Source of the DNA: Ilex aquifolium
Lineage: Eukaryota > Streptophyta > Magnoliopsida > Aquifoliales > Aquifoliaceae
DNA length: 64,000 nucleotides
Assembly: GCA_951799425.1 (NCBI GenBank)
Contig: OX637403.1
Coordinates: 22,038,811-22,102,810 of the forward strand
Reading direction: 5' to 3'
The notes beneath the pieces are model-generated. The model made no database searches. It was given only the letters and a program-made list of their open reading frames with translations, and was not told where the DNA came from. This document shows positions 1 to 10,818 of the stretch, piece after piece. The position numbers were made by a program, and so were the translations under genes. Numbering within the stretch: position 1 is the first letter of the stretch; each line of letters begins with the position of its first letter.

Positions 1-2680
1 GAGGTTTTGTGCTGACCCTAGGGTTATTAGGGAGAGTTTGATTAGTGTCCCCCCTCTTTATCATTCCTTTAATCTTCCCTTTTCTTGCCCAATCATGTAT
101 GCCTCCTCTGGTGCTACCCGTTCCTCTGTTTCTCTATTAGGCAATCGGTCTGAGGACACTGATTTAGGGGACATAGGTGATGAAATTGATAATTTTCCTG
201 GTGTGGAGTCTTGGAAGCCGAGGTTGGCACCGAGGAACCTCCTTCTACATCATCCTCCGTGCCCCCCAAGCCTGACAAAGGCAAGGGCAAGGTGAGTGGA
301 GTTGGGGTTGAAGAAAAAACTTCATACCTAGGGGCTGCCTTTAGGTATGCCGAATCCGTGGGCTATAGCAAAGAGACCCCTGCATTAATAAGAGCGTATA
401 AAGCTCGCTATGGCTTTCCTCCTGGGGTTGAACCCTGGTGCCCAGATAAATCCATCTACTATGTAGAGCAAGTGCGTAAGAGGGTATGCTTCTTCCTTGC
501 TGCCTTTGAGAATGGTCTTCGCTTTCCCTTGCATCCCTTTATCAAAGCTGTTCTGCAACATTTCAATGTATGCCCTTCCCAGCTCTCTCCCAATTTCTAT
601 GGTATTATGATAGGTCTCTTAGTCATCTTTAAGAAGCATAAACTTGGAGTTTCTAGCATTTCTCTGCTTATGGAACTTTTCAACGTCAAGCTGACCTCAT
701 CTGAGGGCTTTCTATACATCTCTAAGCGAACCAATGCTAAGAAGATCATTACCGACCTCCCATCTTCCCATAAAGCGTGGAAAAAGCACTTCTTTTTTAT
801 TGGGGACACTAACTGGGAGTATAATCCTGCTGATAAAACAGATACTCTAGGTATCCCTACGACCTAGTCCAGACCAGAAAACTTGAGTGAGTCTTTTTCC
901 ACGCTGGCTGGACTTTAATCTGGAATTCATGAGTTTCTTGCTTTGCTCTTACTCGCATTTTTCTTGTTTAGGAGGTCGGCCTGAGCTCAGCCCCGAAGAC
1001 AACAAGGTGCTATTGAAATTGGAGAAGATCAAGCCTGAGAGGTACGCTGATCTCATCGAGTCTCAAAATCTGGTGAAGTTAGGTCTGAGCCTCCCACCGG
1101 CGACCTTAGCCATTCTCATATCTGCTGTAAGCGCTGAGGAAGGTAATGCCATTAACACTTTCTTTCTTCTCTTCTTTCGTTTTCTATGTCTCCTGATTCA
1201 ATTCAGACCTTCCAGGTCTCTCCACCATGAAGTCTACTCCCGAAGAGCTCAAAGCTAAGGTTGAGGAGCTGATGAAAGGTGGTAAACCCAGCAAATGCAA
1301 GGCCCAGGTCGGCTATGGGGGTGGCCCTACTACCCGGGCTAAAGTTCCAAGGTTGGAAATGCCTTCGCCCCCTTCATCTGCTAAAGAACCGGCTCCCACC
1401 AAGGCACCGCCCTCCTCATCCAGCACTCCTCAAACTGCAGTCACCTCTTCCCTTCCAGAGGCTCAGCTTGCATTGGTTTCAGATAAGATGGGAGGTCAGC
1501 CTTCCCCTTCCTCCTCTGAGGTCGAGAAGGCTTTGGGACTGATCCCCAATCTCCAACCCAGCACTTTCAAATACAGTGCCTCTGGGAAGATTGTTGATGG
1601 AGGGGGAAAATCCGAGGAAGAAGATGAAGATTCCTACTTTGATAACATGGATCTTGATGTGGGAGCTGTTTCTTCTATCTTTTCTGAGTCTGATGTTGCG
1701 AAGGCTGCTTCTGTGCCCCTTAAGAAATCCATCAACTCAGCTCTTCAAGGAGCAGCTGCTGTAAGTACTAGCACTTTCCTATCTCTATTTACCCTCATAT
1801 AATAACTTTATGCAACTTTGTGCTGATCTTCCTTTATATCTCCAAACTGCCCTCCATGTGAAAGGTTTACTGCACCGGATTCTGTCTTATGAGCGCTATG
1901 TTAAGGCTCTGAAAACGTATGAGATCAAGGCTACTGAGTTGTCCCTTGAAAATGAGGACCTCAGAACTCAGGTGCAAAGCCTTAAGGAGCAAGCAGTGAA
2001 ACAAGCCTCTGACCTCAAACATACCTTAACTGTCAAGGTCCGAGCTGAGGAAGGGAAAAAGAAAGCTCGAGATGAGCTAAGGTTAACCAAGGAGGATCTG
2101 GAGCTCAAGACTGAGGCGTGGACCAAGGCTAGCCAAGAGGCTTTTGACGTCAAGAAAGAGCTCAGCCAGGCCAAGCAGGATTACCTCACCCTCAATGAGG
2201 CAAACGGCAAGTTCTGCGAGGAGCTCAAGGCGCAGAAAGACTTGGTCAAACAGATGGATATCGAGGTGGCAGAGCTGAAGGATGAGGCCACCACCTTGTG
2301 GGCTACCGTGTGCCTTTAGGCGCAAGGCAATGAAGATTTTTCCAGATCTGGACTTCAACTTCCCTATCCCCACCGAGGAAGAAATGGAAGAATCTGATTC
2401 AGATAACGAGGAAGACACCTCGGTTCCTTCGGCTGAAGCCTTGAATCAGGGTGTGCCTGCTTCTCCTGCTACTCCATGTATCAATCTCTTCTCTGCTGAC
2501 CTCGTGTCCAGGGCTCTTAATCAAGGACTGCAGGGTGACAGAGTGGAGGTTCCAAGAGCCAGCATCCCTGCAAGCACTACTCCTCTGACCTCTGAAACCT
2601 TGTCTGCTGATCTCCCGAGCTCTGCTCCTGCAACTGAGGCCTCCTCCATTGAACTTCAGGATCCACCTTCAGAGCCTTAA
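1..2680 (+). pseudogene. Antisense gene 1 of retroelement 1 (putative gypsy-type transposon family), broken
   Basis: This is a split gene running opposite to gag-pol. Exon ends read as up to 886, 972-1142, 1207-1760 and about 1865-2680, with GT-AG introns at 887-971 and 1143-1206. The first part (about 310-860) encodes a domain with the motif GLRFPLHPFIKAVLQHFNV, which resembles the Pfam 'putative gypsy type transposon' family (Transposase_28) as I recall it. Next come a Pro/Ser-rich stretch (1330-1550), an acidic patch (1610-1660), a long coiled coil (about 1900-2290) and an acidic Ser/Pro-rich tail (2330-2680). Breaks: an in-frame TAG at 865-867 where the next residues still read in frame, an exon 3/4 junction that does not keep frame, and a frame change near 2290-2330. 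The 5' end is outside the window or near 38. The function of these proteins is not established. The coiled coil suggests self-association. Confidence 0.7.
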
Positions 2681-3369
2681 TGTGTTTTTTATTTTTGTAA
2701 TTGCAAACTTGTATTTAATGTACCCCTGACTCTTATTTCTGAAATATAACTTTCGTTTTTGTTTTGAATTGCACAATGTTGTAACTCACATGGTTGTGCT
2801 TTTCTGAATTTTAGTGTTGTAACTCACATGGTTGTACTTTTCTGAATTTTCTTGTGCTTCCCTTGCCCCCCTTGCTTTGAGAAGTACTTCAGTCCTTCTT
2901 GAAGCAAGATTATGGACTTTATGAGCCGCCATGTTCTTTTGATGAACTAAGGAACCCATCAGGAACTTCATCGTTCTGATGTAAGCAAGGTTCTTGGAAT
3001 TGAAGGTCTTAAAGATTTGCTATAGAAATGCTGTGTCTCCACCCGAGCTGAGCTCAAGTATGAGTAATATTCTATTTAGGTGGGGTCAGACTCTTTTTCG
3101 GTTGTTTTGAGTGCATTAGGGGGGTAATCTTTTGCTGACTCGTTTTCCCACCTTTTCCCAACTGCTCTCCATAACCGTAACCACCTTTATTAATTAGGAA
3201 ACCAAAAAGACCGCCGGTTCTGCCCTTTGCATGGCTCTTGGTTTCCTAAAAATTTACAAACTTCTTTAAGTCTCTTATCATCTGTTGAGTTTCTTCTTTC
3301 TTGACAAAAATATTTCTGAGTTCTTTCTTGATCTTTCGTGGTTTCCTTCTGCTTTCATCATAATCTTTA
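2681..3369 (+). promoter_or_regulatory. Spacer between the two antisense genes; probable promoter of antisense gene 2
   Basis: There is no open frame of note. The segment holds the AT-rich 3' region of antisense gene 1, including a short direct repeat (GTTGTAACTCACATGGTTGT near 2778 and again near 2815), and then a leader before the ATG at 3370. A promoter for antisense gene 2 must lie here or upstream if that gene is expressed. I cannot point to a convincing TATA box, so this assignment is inference from position. Confidence 0.35.
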
Positions 3370-4457
3370 ATGGCTGCCTCCGTCTCCTCTTTGTTCAAGG
3401 AACGTACTTCCTTCGGAATCGAATGGAAGTGGTATTGTCGTTACTTGTCTCCTTCGGCCTTAGAGCCTTCTGATTTGGTATCAATCAAGAAACGGTTTTT
3501 TCTTGACCTTGATTTGCTTCTGCGTGTCCCTACCCCTGACGAGCCCTGCAACTACCTTTCCCGAGGGGAAGTCTGCCTTTTTGAGGGTGCCATGGACATG
3601 GGACTTCGCCTTCCCATTCACCCAGCTATTGGGCGAGTTCTTGCCTACTACGGTATGTGTCCCTCTCGCCTTTCTCCACGAGGATGGGCTGCTATGGTGA
3701 GTTTTTTCCTGTTCTGGCGCCTGTATGGTGGTAGGTTCCCTTATGTTTCCGAGTTCCTTTACTTCTTCGAGATCGAGGAAGATGATGCCCCCTGCTTCAG
3801 CTTCTGCCGTTGGAGGCATTTTAATTTACCTGCTTTGGTTCTAGGCCTTCCTTCCAATTCTGAAGGGTGGTCTAAACGTTTCTTTTTTGCATCTAGGGAG
3901 TCTTGGCGGTCTCCTGAGGTTCGTTGCCGTGAAGCTAGGATTCCACGGTCCTGGAAGAGTTTCTCTCGTATTAGTAAGTTCTAGCTGAGCTCTCTTGACT
4001 ATACGTTTTTCTTGAAGACATATTGTTATTATATTCTTGTTGCTCAGGTCCCCCTGATCTGGATGTGCCCGAGATGATGAACATTGATAAGTTGCTGCTT
4101 GTCGAGCCTAGGTCTTATTCTGAGTTGATGACGAGTGCAAACCTTTATTTGCTTGGGGCTGAGGTCACTGAATATGAATTTTCCTCCGTTCCCTACTCTT
4201 CCTGGACCTCTTTCTCTGATTCTGATGAGGAAGGAGATTCTGACGAGGAGGGGGACACTGGTGCGAGTTCAAAGAGACGTAAGAGGGATGGCTCCTTTTC
4301 TTCTGACTCTCTGTCCACTATTTTCCTCACTCCAGCAGGTCAGAAGCTTCTTGATTCGCTTTACAAGGCTGAGCAAGAAAGGGACGAGCTGAAGGAGGAG
4401 AATGCTCGCTTGAAGGAGGAAGTTACTGAGCTGAAGTCACAGCTTAAGAAGGACTAG
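3370..4457 (+). CDS. Antisense gene 2 of retroelement 1: intact putative gypsy-type transposon protein, 337 aa
   Basis: Two exons, 3370-3973 and 4048-4457, joined across a phase-1 GT-AG intron, give 1,014 nt with no stop. The N-terminal two thirds (about residues 40-190) hold the same domain as antisense gene 1; the hallmark here is GLRLPIHPAIGRVLAYYG at about residues 78-95. The second exon encodes a short domain with EPRSYSELMTSANLYLLG, then an acidic Ser/Asp/Glu patch, a basic KRRKR motif that could be a nuclear signal, and a C-terminal heptad coiled coil of about 30 residues. It lies tail-to-tail with pol, whose stop is about 0.8 kb downstream. An intact frame in an element whose gag-pol is dead is unusual. 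Similar proteins exist in Tat-lineage elements, but their function is unknown. It could also be a recently inserted copy that has not yet decayed. Confidence 0.75.
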
Positions 4458-4655
4458 GAGCTCTACCCCCTGTATTCCCTTTCTTTTCTGATTAATGCCA
4501 AAACTTTGTTTCCCTTTGCATTTTCTGTAATGCTTATATTCTTGGATTCTTTGAATATCGGATCTTTTCTTTTTGAATGTGCATGTTCAAGTACGACCTG
4601 AGGGGCTCACCTTTTATGAGCTGAGGAGCTTATTTGAATTCCATAAGTTCAGGTG

Positions 4656-4803
4656 CTGAGCTGTTTCAGTACCTTCTTCGTGTTCAGAACACGAACGTGA
4701 ATGGAAAACAGAAGATCATGTTCGCACTGACCTCAATCCCTGACTGAGCTGTTTCAGTACCTTCTTCGTGTTCAGAACACGAACGTGGATGGAAAACAGA
4801 AGA
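4656..4803. repeat. Direct repeat, two ~60-bp copies 88 bp apart, each with a hairpin
   Basis: The sequence starting CTGAGCTGTTTCAGTACC occurs at 4656-4715 and again at 4744-4803 with one base change. Each copy contains the inverted repeat CGTGTT-CAG-AACACG. It lies between the 3' end of antisense gene 2 and the 55-bp repeat array. Confidence 0.85.
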
Positions 4804-4860
4804 TGAAGACTACTGGTCGTGGGGGAAAGACTGTTGGTGTCTCCAAGAAGATATCTGTTT

Positions 4861-5160
4861 GAATCTTATAAGCTTAGAGGCTTATCACTTGTATATGAGC
4901 TGAAGAGCTCATCTTGAATTTTATAAGCTTAGAAGCTTATCGTTTGTATATGAGCTGAAGAGCTCATCTTGAATTTTATAAGCTTAGAAGCTTATCGTTT
5001 GTATATGAGCTGAAGAGCTCATCTTGAATTTTATAAGCTTAGAAGCTTATCGTTTATCTATGAGCTGAAGAGCTCATCTTGAATTTTATAAGCTTAGAAG
5101 CTTATCGTTTATCCATGAGCTGAAGAGCTCATCTTGAATTTTATAAGCTTAGAAGCTTAT
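4861..5160. repeat. Tandem 55-bp repeat built from two perfect palindromes
   Basis: Full units start at 4895, 4950, 5005, 5060 and 5115, exactly 55 bp apart, with a partial, more diverged unit before them (from about 4861) and another degenerate one near 4617. Each unit contains ATGAGCT-GAAG-AGCTCAT (7-bp arms, 4-base loop) and ATAAGCTT-AG-AAGCTTAT (8-bp arms, 2-base loop). The array lies between the convergent 3' ends of pol (5268) and antisense gene 2 (4457). It could act as a bidirectional 3'-end or RNA-structure element; that role is inference. Confidence 0.9.
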
Positions 5161-5267
5161 TTCATATGTACTTGGTATATATTTATTTACTTCGGGAACC
5201 ATGAGAAGATGAATAAAAAGACTCGTTTTATTTTTGTTGAAAATAGCTCTATTACAATAAAAACTTA

Positions 5268-8200
5268 CTAAAAGAATTTCTTAAGGTGCTCAGCATTCCA
5301 AGAGTGAGGTAGGATCTTTCCTTCCTCTGTTTGCAGCTCGTAGTTTCCAGGTCTGATTACCCTTGATATGATATAGGGTCCTTCCCAGTTGGGTCCCAGC
5401 TTCCTATGAGTGGGGTCCTTTCTTGCAAGCAGGAGCTTCTTGAGCACTAACTCCCCGACTTTAAAGCTCTTTTGCCTAACCCTTCTGTTGTAATGCCTTG
5501 CTGTTTTCCTTTGGTAACTTTGGACACGCTACAGAGCTCTGTCCCTTTTTTCATCCAAGAGATCGAGGTTTAATAGGAGAGACTCATCGTTGTGTTCGGT
5601 GTCTGCGAACTCCACCCTAGGTGATTGGAGCCCCACCTCAACAGGGGCCACTGCCTCAGTTCCAAAAGCCAAAGAAAACGGGGTTTCCTGGGTTGCAGAC
5701 CTAGCAGTGGTCCTGTAGGCCCACAGTACTTCAGGGATGTACTCCACCCACTTGCCTTTTAGGTTTTCTAGTTTAGTTTTCAGAGCTGCCTTTATGGTTC
5801 TGATTGTGACTTCTGCTTGTCCATTGGATTGAGGATGTGCAGGAGCTGAGAAATAGTTCTTTATCCCGAGCTCAGCACAAAACCTTTTAAATTTCGAGTT
5901 GTCAAACTGTTTTTCATTGTCAGATACGACTGCTCTGGGAACCCCAAACCTGCAAACTATCGACTTCCAAACGAAGTTTTGGACTTTCTGTTCGGTGATT
6001 GTTGCTAAAGGTTCGACCTCTGCCCACTTGGTGAAATAATCCACCCCTATGATTGCATACTTGCATTGTCCCACACCGGTGGGAAGGGGTCCAAGTATGT
6101 CCAAACCCCACTGTTGGAATGGCCATGGGCTTATCACCGAGGTCAATAGCTCGAGTGGACAATGAGAAATATTGGCATGTTCCTGGCAAGTCTTACATTT
6201 CTTGACCAATTCAGTGGCATCCTTGAGCATAGTGAGCCAATAATACCCTTGCCTCAGTATTTTTCCTGCCAAGGCCCGAGCTCCTATGTGATTGCCACAT
6301 ATTCCTTCATGCACTTCTCTGAGTATGTAGTTGGCATCTTCATCTCCCACACATTTAAGGAGAGGTGCTTAGAACCCTCGTTTGTACAGATTTCCTTGCA
6401 GCAAAGTAAATCTGGCTGACCTTGTTCTCAGCTTGGAGGCCTCCTTAGCATCCTTTGGCAAGGTTCCGTGCTACAGGTACCCTATGATGGGGTCCATCCA
6501 GCTCAGCTAAGCCACGACTGGCAGCATTTCCTCTTTTCCAAAGCTTACTGAGGGCTCTGGAAGGTGCTCCACCGGTATTAGCCTATTCAAGTCCTCTTGT
6601 GAGGCAGTTGCTAACCTCGCCAACGCGTCTGCTCGTGAATTCTCTGTCTTGGGAATGTGCCTGACCTTAACCTGCACAAACTTCTTCATTAGTTCTCGTA
6701 CCTTTCTGAGGTAAAGGACCATTTTTTCGCCTCTCGCTTCATAGGACTCCTCCATCTGTTTCACCACTAGTTGAGAGTCACTGCAGATTTTCAGCTGTTC
6801 TGCTTCCATAGAATGAGCAAGATTGAGCCCAGCGATGACAACTTCATACTCAGCTTCGTTGTTTGAAGCCTTAAACCCAAACCTAAGGGCGTATTCGACA
6901 TCTATTCCATCTGGAGAGGTCAAAATTATACCTGCACCACTCCCCTGAGCATTGGCAACCCCGTCCACAGAAAGCCTCCATATGGGGAGGTCAGGTACTA
7001 GCTCCGTTGCCTCCAAAGGTGTTGCCGCTGTGAATTCTGCGATGAAATCCGCCAAAATCTGCCCTTTGATGGCAGTCCTTGGCTTATATCTGATATCAAA
7101 CTCACTGAGCTCTACAGCCCATTTAACCAACCTTCCAGAAGATTCAGGTTTATGCAGTACTTGCTTCATTGGCTGGTCTGTTGGAACCTCAATAGTATGA
7201 GCCTGGAAATAGGGCCTAAGTCTCCTGGCTGTTGTAACCAAAGCTAAAACGAGTTTTTCCATCTTTGGATATCTCTCCTCTGCCCCCCTCAAAGCTCTGT
7301 TGCAGTAATAGACTGGTTGCTAAGCTCTGTCTCGCTCCCTAACCAGCGCTGCGCTTGTTGAAAAATCTGAAACTGCCAGGTAGAGAGTAAGGACTTCCCC
7401 TTCTAAAGGGCTCACCAAAACAGGAGGGGAGCTCATATAATGTTTTAGGGCTTTGAATGCTTCTTCACACTTGGTATCCCACTGGAATGCCTTCTTCAAG
7501 ATTTGAAAAAATGGCTGGCACTTATCGCTTGACCTAGACACGAAACGGCTCAAGGCAGCTATTCTGTCTGTCAAGCGTTACACTTCCCTTGTGTTGGATG
7601 GTGATTGCATATCCACCATCGCTCTAACCTTCTCTGGGTTAGCTTCGATTCCTCGACTGCTAACTATAAAACTCAAAAACTTTCCTGCCGAGACCCCGAA
7701 TACACACTTCGCAGGGTTGAGCTTCATCTTGTACTCCTTTAGGATCTGGAATGATTCGGCTAGGTGCTCGATGTGGAGCTCTGCTTTTAGTGACTTTACT
7801 AACATGTCATCGATGTAAACTTCCATGGATGCTCCTATTTGCTTTTGGAACATCCTATTCACCAATCGCTGGTAAGTGGCTCCAGCGTTCTTCAATCCGA
7901 AAGGCATGACCTGATAACAGTATGTTCCCTGTTCAGTCACAAAGGAGGTCTTTTCTTGGTCATTGGGATCCATTCTGATTTGGTTATAACCTGAGAAGGC
8001 ATCCATGAAGCTAAGGAGCTCGTGCCCGGTGTGGCGTCCACTATTAAGTCGATCCGAGGTAAGGGAAAGCTATCCTTGGGGCATACTCGGTTGAGGTCAG
8101 TGAAGTCGATGCACAGTCGCCACTTACCATTGGTTTTCTTGACAAGAACCACATTTGCTAACCAGGTGGGATAGTCAACTTCCCTGATGGCCTTTGCATA

Positions 8201-9511
8201 TAGGATCTTGCCGACCTCCTCGTTGATTGCTTTTTGGCGCTCCGGGGCAAAACTTATTCGCTTCTGTTTGATAGGTTTGTAGGTAGAATTCACGCTGAGC
8301 TTGTGCGTGATGATCGAGGGGTCAATACCTTCCATATCTTCTTGCCTCCATGCAAATACTCCTATATTTTCCTTCAAGAACTGGATGAGAAGGCATTTGA
8401 CCTCTTTGCTCAGCTTGGACCCTATATAAACGAGGTGCTCGGGCTCCTCATCAAGCTGAATTGGTTCCAGCTCTTCTGATGGCATTGGTCTTGTTTCTAG
8501 TTCATCCCTCATGTCGAGTTCATCCAGTTGGATGTTCTCAACTTCTTTCATCTTTACAGACGCCATGTAGCACTCTCTTGCTACACGCTGGTCTCCTCGG
8601 ACCATTCCGATTCCGTTTTTCGTAGGAAATTTAACGACCAAGTGATAGGCAGAGGGGATTGCCCTCATGGAATTGAGGGAAGGTCTTCCAAGCAAGATAT
8701 TGTATGCGGAAGGTGCATCAACCACTAGGAACTTCACGGTCGTTGTGGCTTGGCAAGGCGGATCCCCTAGGGTGAGCATAAGTTGGATTGAGCCCAGAGG
8801 GAGCACCCTTTCTCCTGAGAAACCTAGCAAGTGAGTGTTTACAGGTTCAAGTCTTTCCCTTCCTATATCCATCTTGTCGAAGGCAGGTGCAAAAATGATG
8901 TCTGCTGAGCTCCCGTTATCGATCAAAACTCGATGAACGGTCTTGTTAGCTACCACGGCTCTTACCACTAACGGATCATCGTGGGGATATTGGTATCCCT
9001 CCAAATCAGAATCGGAGAAAGTGATAGCTGTGTCTAAGCGTGGTGTTTTGGACACAGTATGCACTTCGAGAGCTTCTTCGGCTCTGATTCGTCGGAGGTG
9101 AGCTTTCCTGGCTGAGCTGGACTCTCCGCCTCCTGCAAATCCTCCAGATATTACTCTGATCTCACCTAGAGGCTGCTGATGTGGTGCAGGTGCCTGCTGT
9201 TGAGGTGGCAGCTGTGGAAGAGTTCGATTTTGGTTATCATGGGCCACAAAACGACGCAATTGTCCTCGTTGGATTAGGAACTCGATCTCCTTCTTTAACT
9301 GAATGCAGTCATCAGTATGGTGACTATGGTCCCTATGGTAGTCACAATACTTTATGGGGTCTCTTTTTGCGGGATCAGCCTTCATCCGAGGTGGCCACCT
9401 CAGGAATTTTTCGTTTTGGACCTCATACAGAACTTGGGATACAGCGGCGGTGAGTGGGGTGAAATGATGTGGTCCGTACCTAGGTTGTAGCTCAGGCTGC
9501 ATGGGGCCCAA
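5268..9511 (-). pseudogene. pol of retroelement 1 (PR-RT-RH-second RH-INT), broken
   Basis: Read from 9511 downward. A zinc-knuckle-like stretch (DYHRDHSHHTDDC) is followed by protease with VLIDNGSSADIIF (about 8940-8900), then RT with WRLCIDFTDLNRVCPKDSFP and the catalytic YIDDMLVKS (about 7820). RT-linked RNase H follows (7574-7000). Next is a second RNase H-like domain with SVDG and a DSQLV motif (about 6990-6600). Integrase (6350-5600) has an HHCC-type finger (H-x-H...CKTCQ) and DDE residues in GLDILGPLP, VVSDNEKQFD and the later E. There is no chromodomain before the terminal TAG at 5268-5270. Breaks: a 1-base deletion near 8027 after DATPG, and in-frame stops at 7578, 7320, 6507 and 5529, with others between 6507 and 6350. 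Most replace codons that should read Gln. Confidence 0.9.
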
Positions 9512-9574
9512 GCGGTCTCTAACATTTTCCCTTCTCTTAGGTGAGCGATCTCTATCCCTTCTTGGAGACCTTTC

Positions 9575-10756
9575 TCACCATTTTTCCTTCATGGGACTTC
9601 GGTCCCTTCTCTTCTCTTCTTTTTCATTCTCCTTTCGTGAGGATGTACTCCCTACCTTGGAAAGGAGTGCTTTCTCACCGTTTATATATTTTTCTGCATT
9701 GGCCAACACCTCGGCCACACTTGTTTGTGGGTTCTTAGATACAGAGAACATCAAATCTTTTGACTGTACTCCTAACCCAGCAATGAAGGCAGTAATGGCA
9801 AACTTTTCGTCAGGAATATCTACCTTCAGGGATTCTGAATTGAACCTTTGTACATAGGATCGTAAATTCTCGTTGGGCCTCTGTTTTATATTTAATAAAT
9901 GATAGCTCGGCTTCCTGTAGATCCGAGCTCCGATGAAGTGAGATACAAAGGAAATGGAGAGTTCTTTGAAAGAAGAGATCGAGGTCGGGGGGAGCCTATG
10001 GAACCATGCTAAAGCGGATCCCTTCAGGGTGATGGCGAAGGCCCTACATCGCACAGGATCCTGGTATCCGTGCAGCTCCATTTGGTTTTTGTAGGTGTTG
10101 AGGTGATCTACGGGGTCTTTTGTCCCATCGAAAATCTCCATCTGAGGTACTCTGAACTTCGGAGGAAGGGGGAAATGCAATACTCCTGGAGTGAATGGGG
10201 ATTCAGTTTGCTGCACCAAGGCATCCATCGTTACAGGGGTTTTGACATTCACAGCTTCTCTCATGTGGCTGAGCTCTTGCTGAATGTCTTTGAAACGGTC
10301 ATCCCAATATTGCTTCATTCTCTCCTGTTGGAAAGGCAGGAAATCATTCCCCTCCAATCCTTCGTTCTGACTTTGCGCTTCTTCGTTCATTCCCCTTCTT
10401 GGGGGCTGATGAGGTGCTTGACTACTTTCCCCCCTTTCATTTACTTCCCTGAGAGGGTCAAGGCATTGGCGTTCCCTAGGGGGAGGATCGTTTGGGCCTC
10501 GCCGAGCTGGTTGTGCCTGCTGGGGACCTTGTAAGAGTTTCAAGAGTTCTTCATTTTGTTGGAGCAGGCGTTGATTGATCAGGCGAAGGGCGTATAGTTC
10601 GTTGTTAGCGGGAGGATCCACCGTAAGAGGGTCGTTTTCAGCAGTAGGGATGAAATCATGAAATTTTTTCGGTTGCCTCCCACTGGTGACCTCTTGGGGA
10701 TTCAGCGCTCTTGGAGGATTCATCTGACTTTTACTCATGTTTCGCGTAGAGACCAT
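9575..10756 (-). CDS. gag of retroelement 1, 393-aa open frame
   Basis: The ATG at 10756 is the first after the primer binding site. The protein has a charged, Pro/Arg-rich N-terminal part. The retrotransposon gag core follows, recognisable by the LKGSALAWFHRLPP and FIGARIYRKPSYHLLNIKQ stretches at about residues 245-310. The tail is Lys/Arg/Glu-rich. Gag forms the cytoplasmic capsid of the element. The frame ends at a TAG (9575), and the pol frame continues in the same phase after it. Tat elements usually carry gag and pol in one frame, so this stop is either a decay mutation or a readthrough point. I favour decay, because other stops follow in pol. Confidence 0.85.
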   Translation of the reverse strand: MVSTRNMSKSQMNPPRALNPQEVTSGRQPKKFHDFIPTAENDPLTVDPPANNELYALRLINQRLLQQNEELLKLLQGPQQAQPARRGPNDPPPRERQCLDPLREVNERGESSQAPHQPPRRGMNEEAQSQNEGLEGNDFLPFQQERMKQYWDDRFKDIQQELSHMREAVNVKTPVTMDALVQQTESPFTPGVLHFPLPPKFRVPQMEIFDGTKDPVDHLNTYKNQMELHGYQDPVRCRAFAITLKGSALAWFHRLPPTSISSFKELSISFVSHFIGARIYRKPSYHLLNIKQRPNENLRSYVQRFNSESLKVDIPDEKFAITAFIAGLGVQSKDLMFSVSKNPQTSVAEVLANAEKYINGEKALLSKVGSTSSRKENEKEEKRRDRSPMKEKW

Positions 10757-10800
10757 CAGTTACTAAAGAATCAGTATTTTTGTAACAAGAACTGTCATTC

Positions 10801-10815
10801 CCACAGACGGCGCCA
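10801..10815 (-). other. Primer binding site of retroelement 1
   Basis: On the minus strand TGGCGCCGTCTGTGG begins three bases after the LTR end. The first nine bases match the complement of the 3' end of plant tRNA-Asp; the rest diverges, so the primer is not certain. Retroelement 2 has nearly the same site at 26232-26249. Confidence 0.75.
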
Positions 10816-10818
10816 AAC

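Noticed and set aside
4861..5160. Palindromic repeats resembling a CRISPR array
   Set aside because: The unit repeats over all 55 bp with no variable spacer; the genome is a plant nuclear one.
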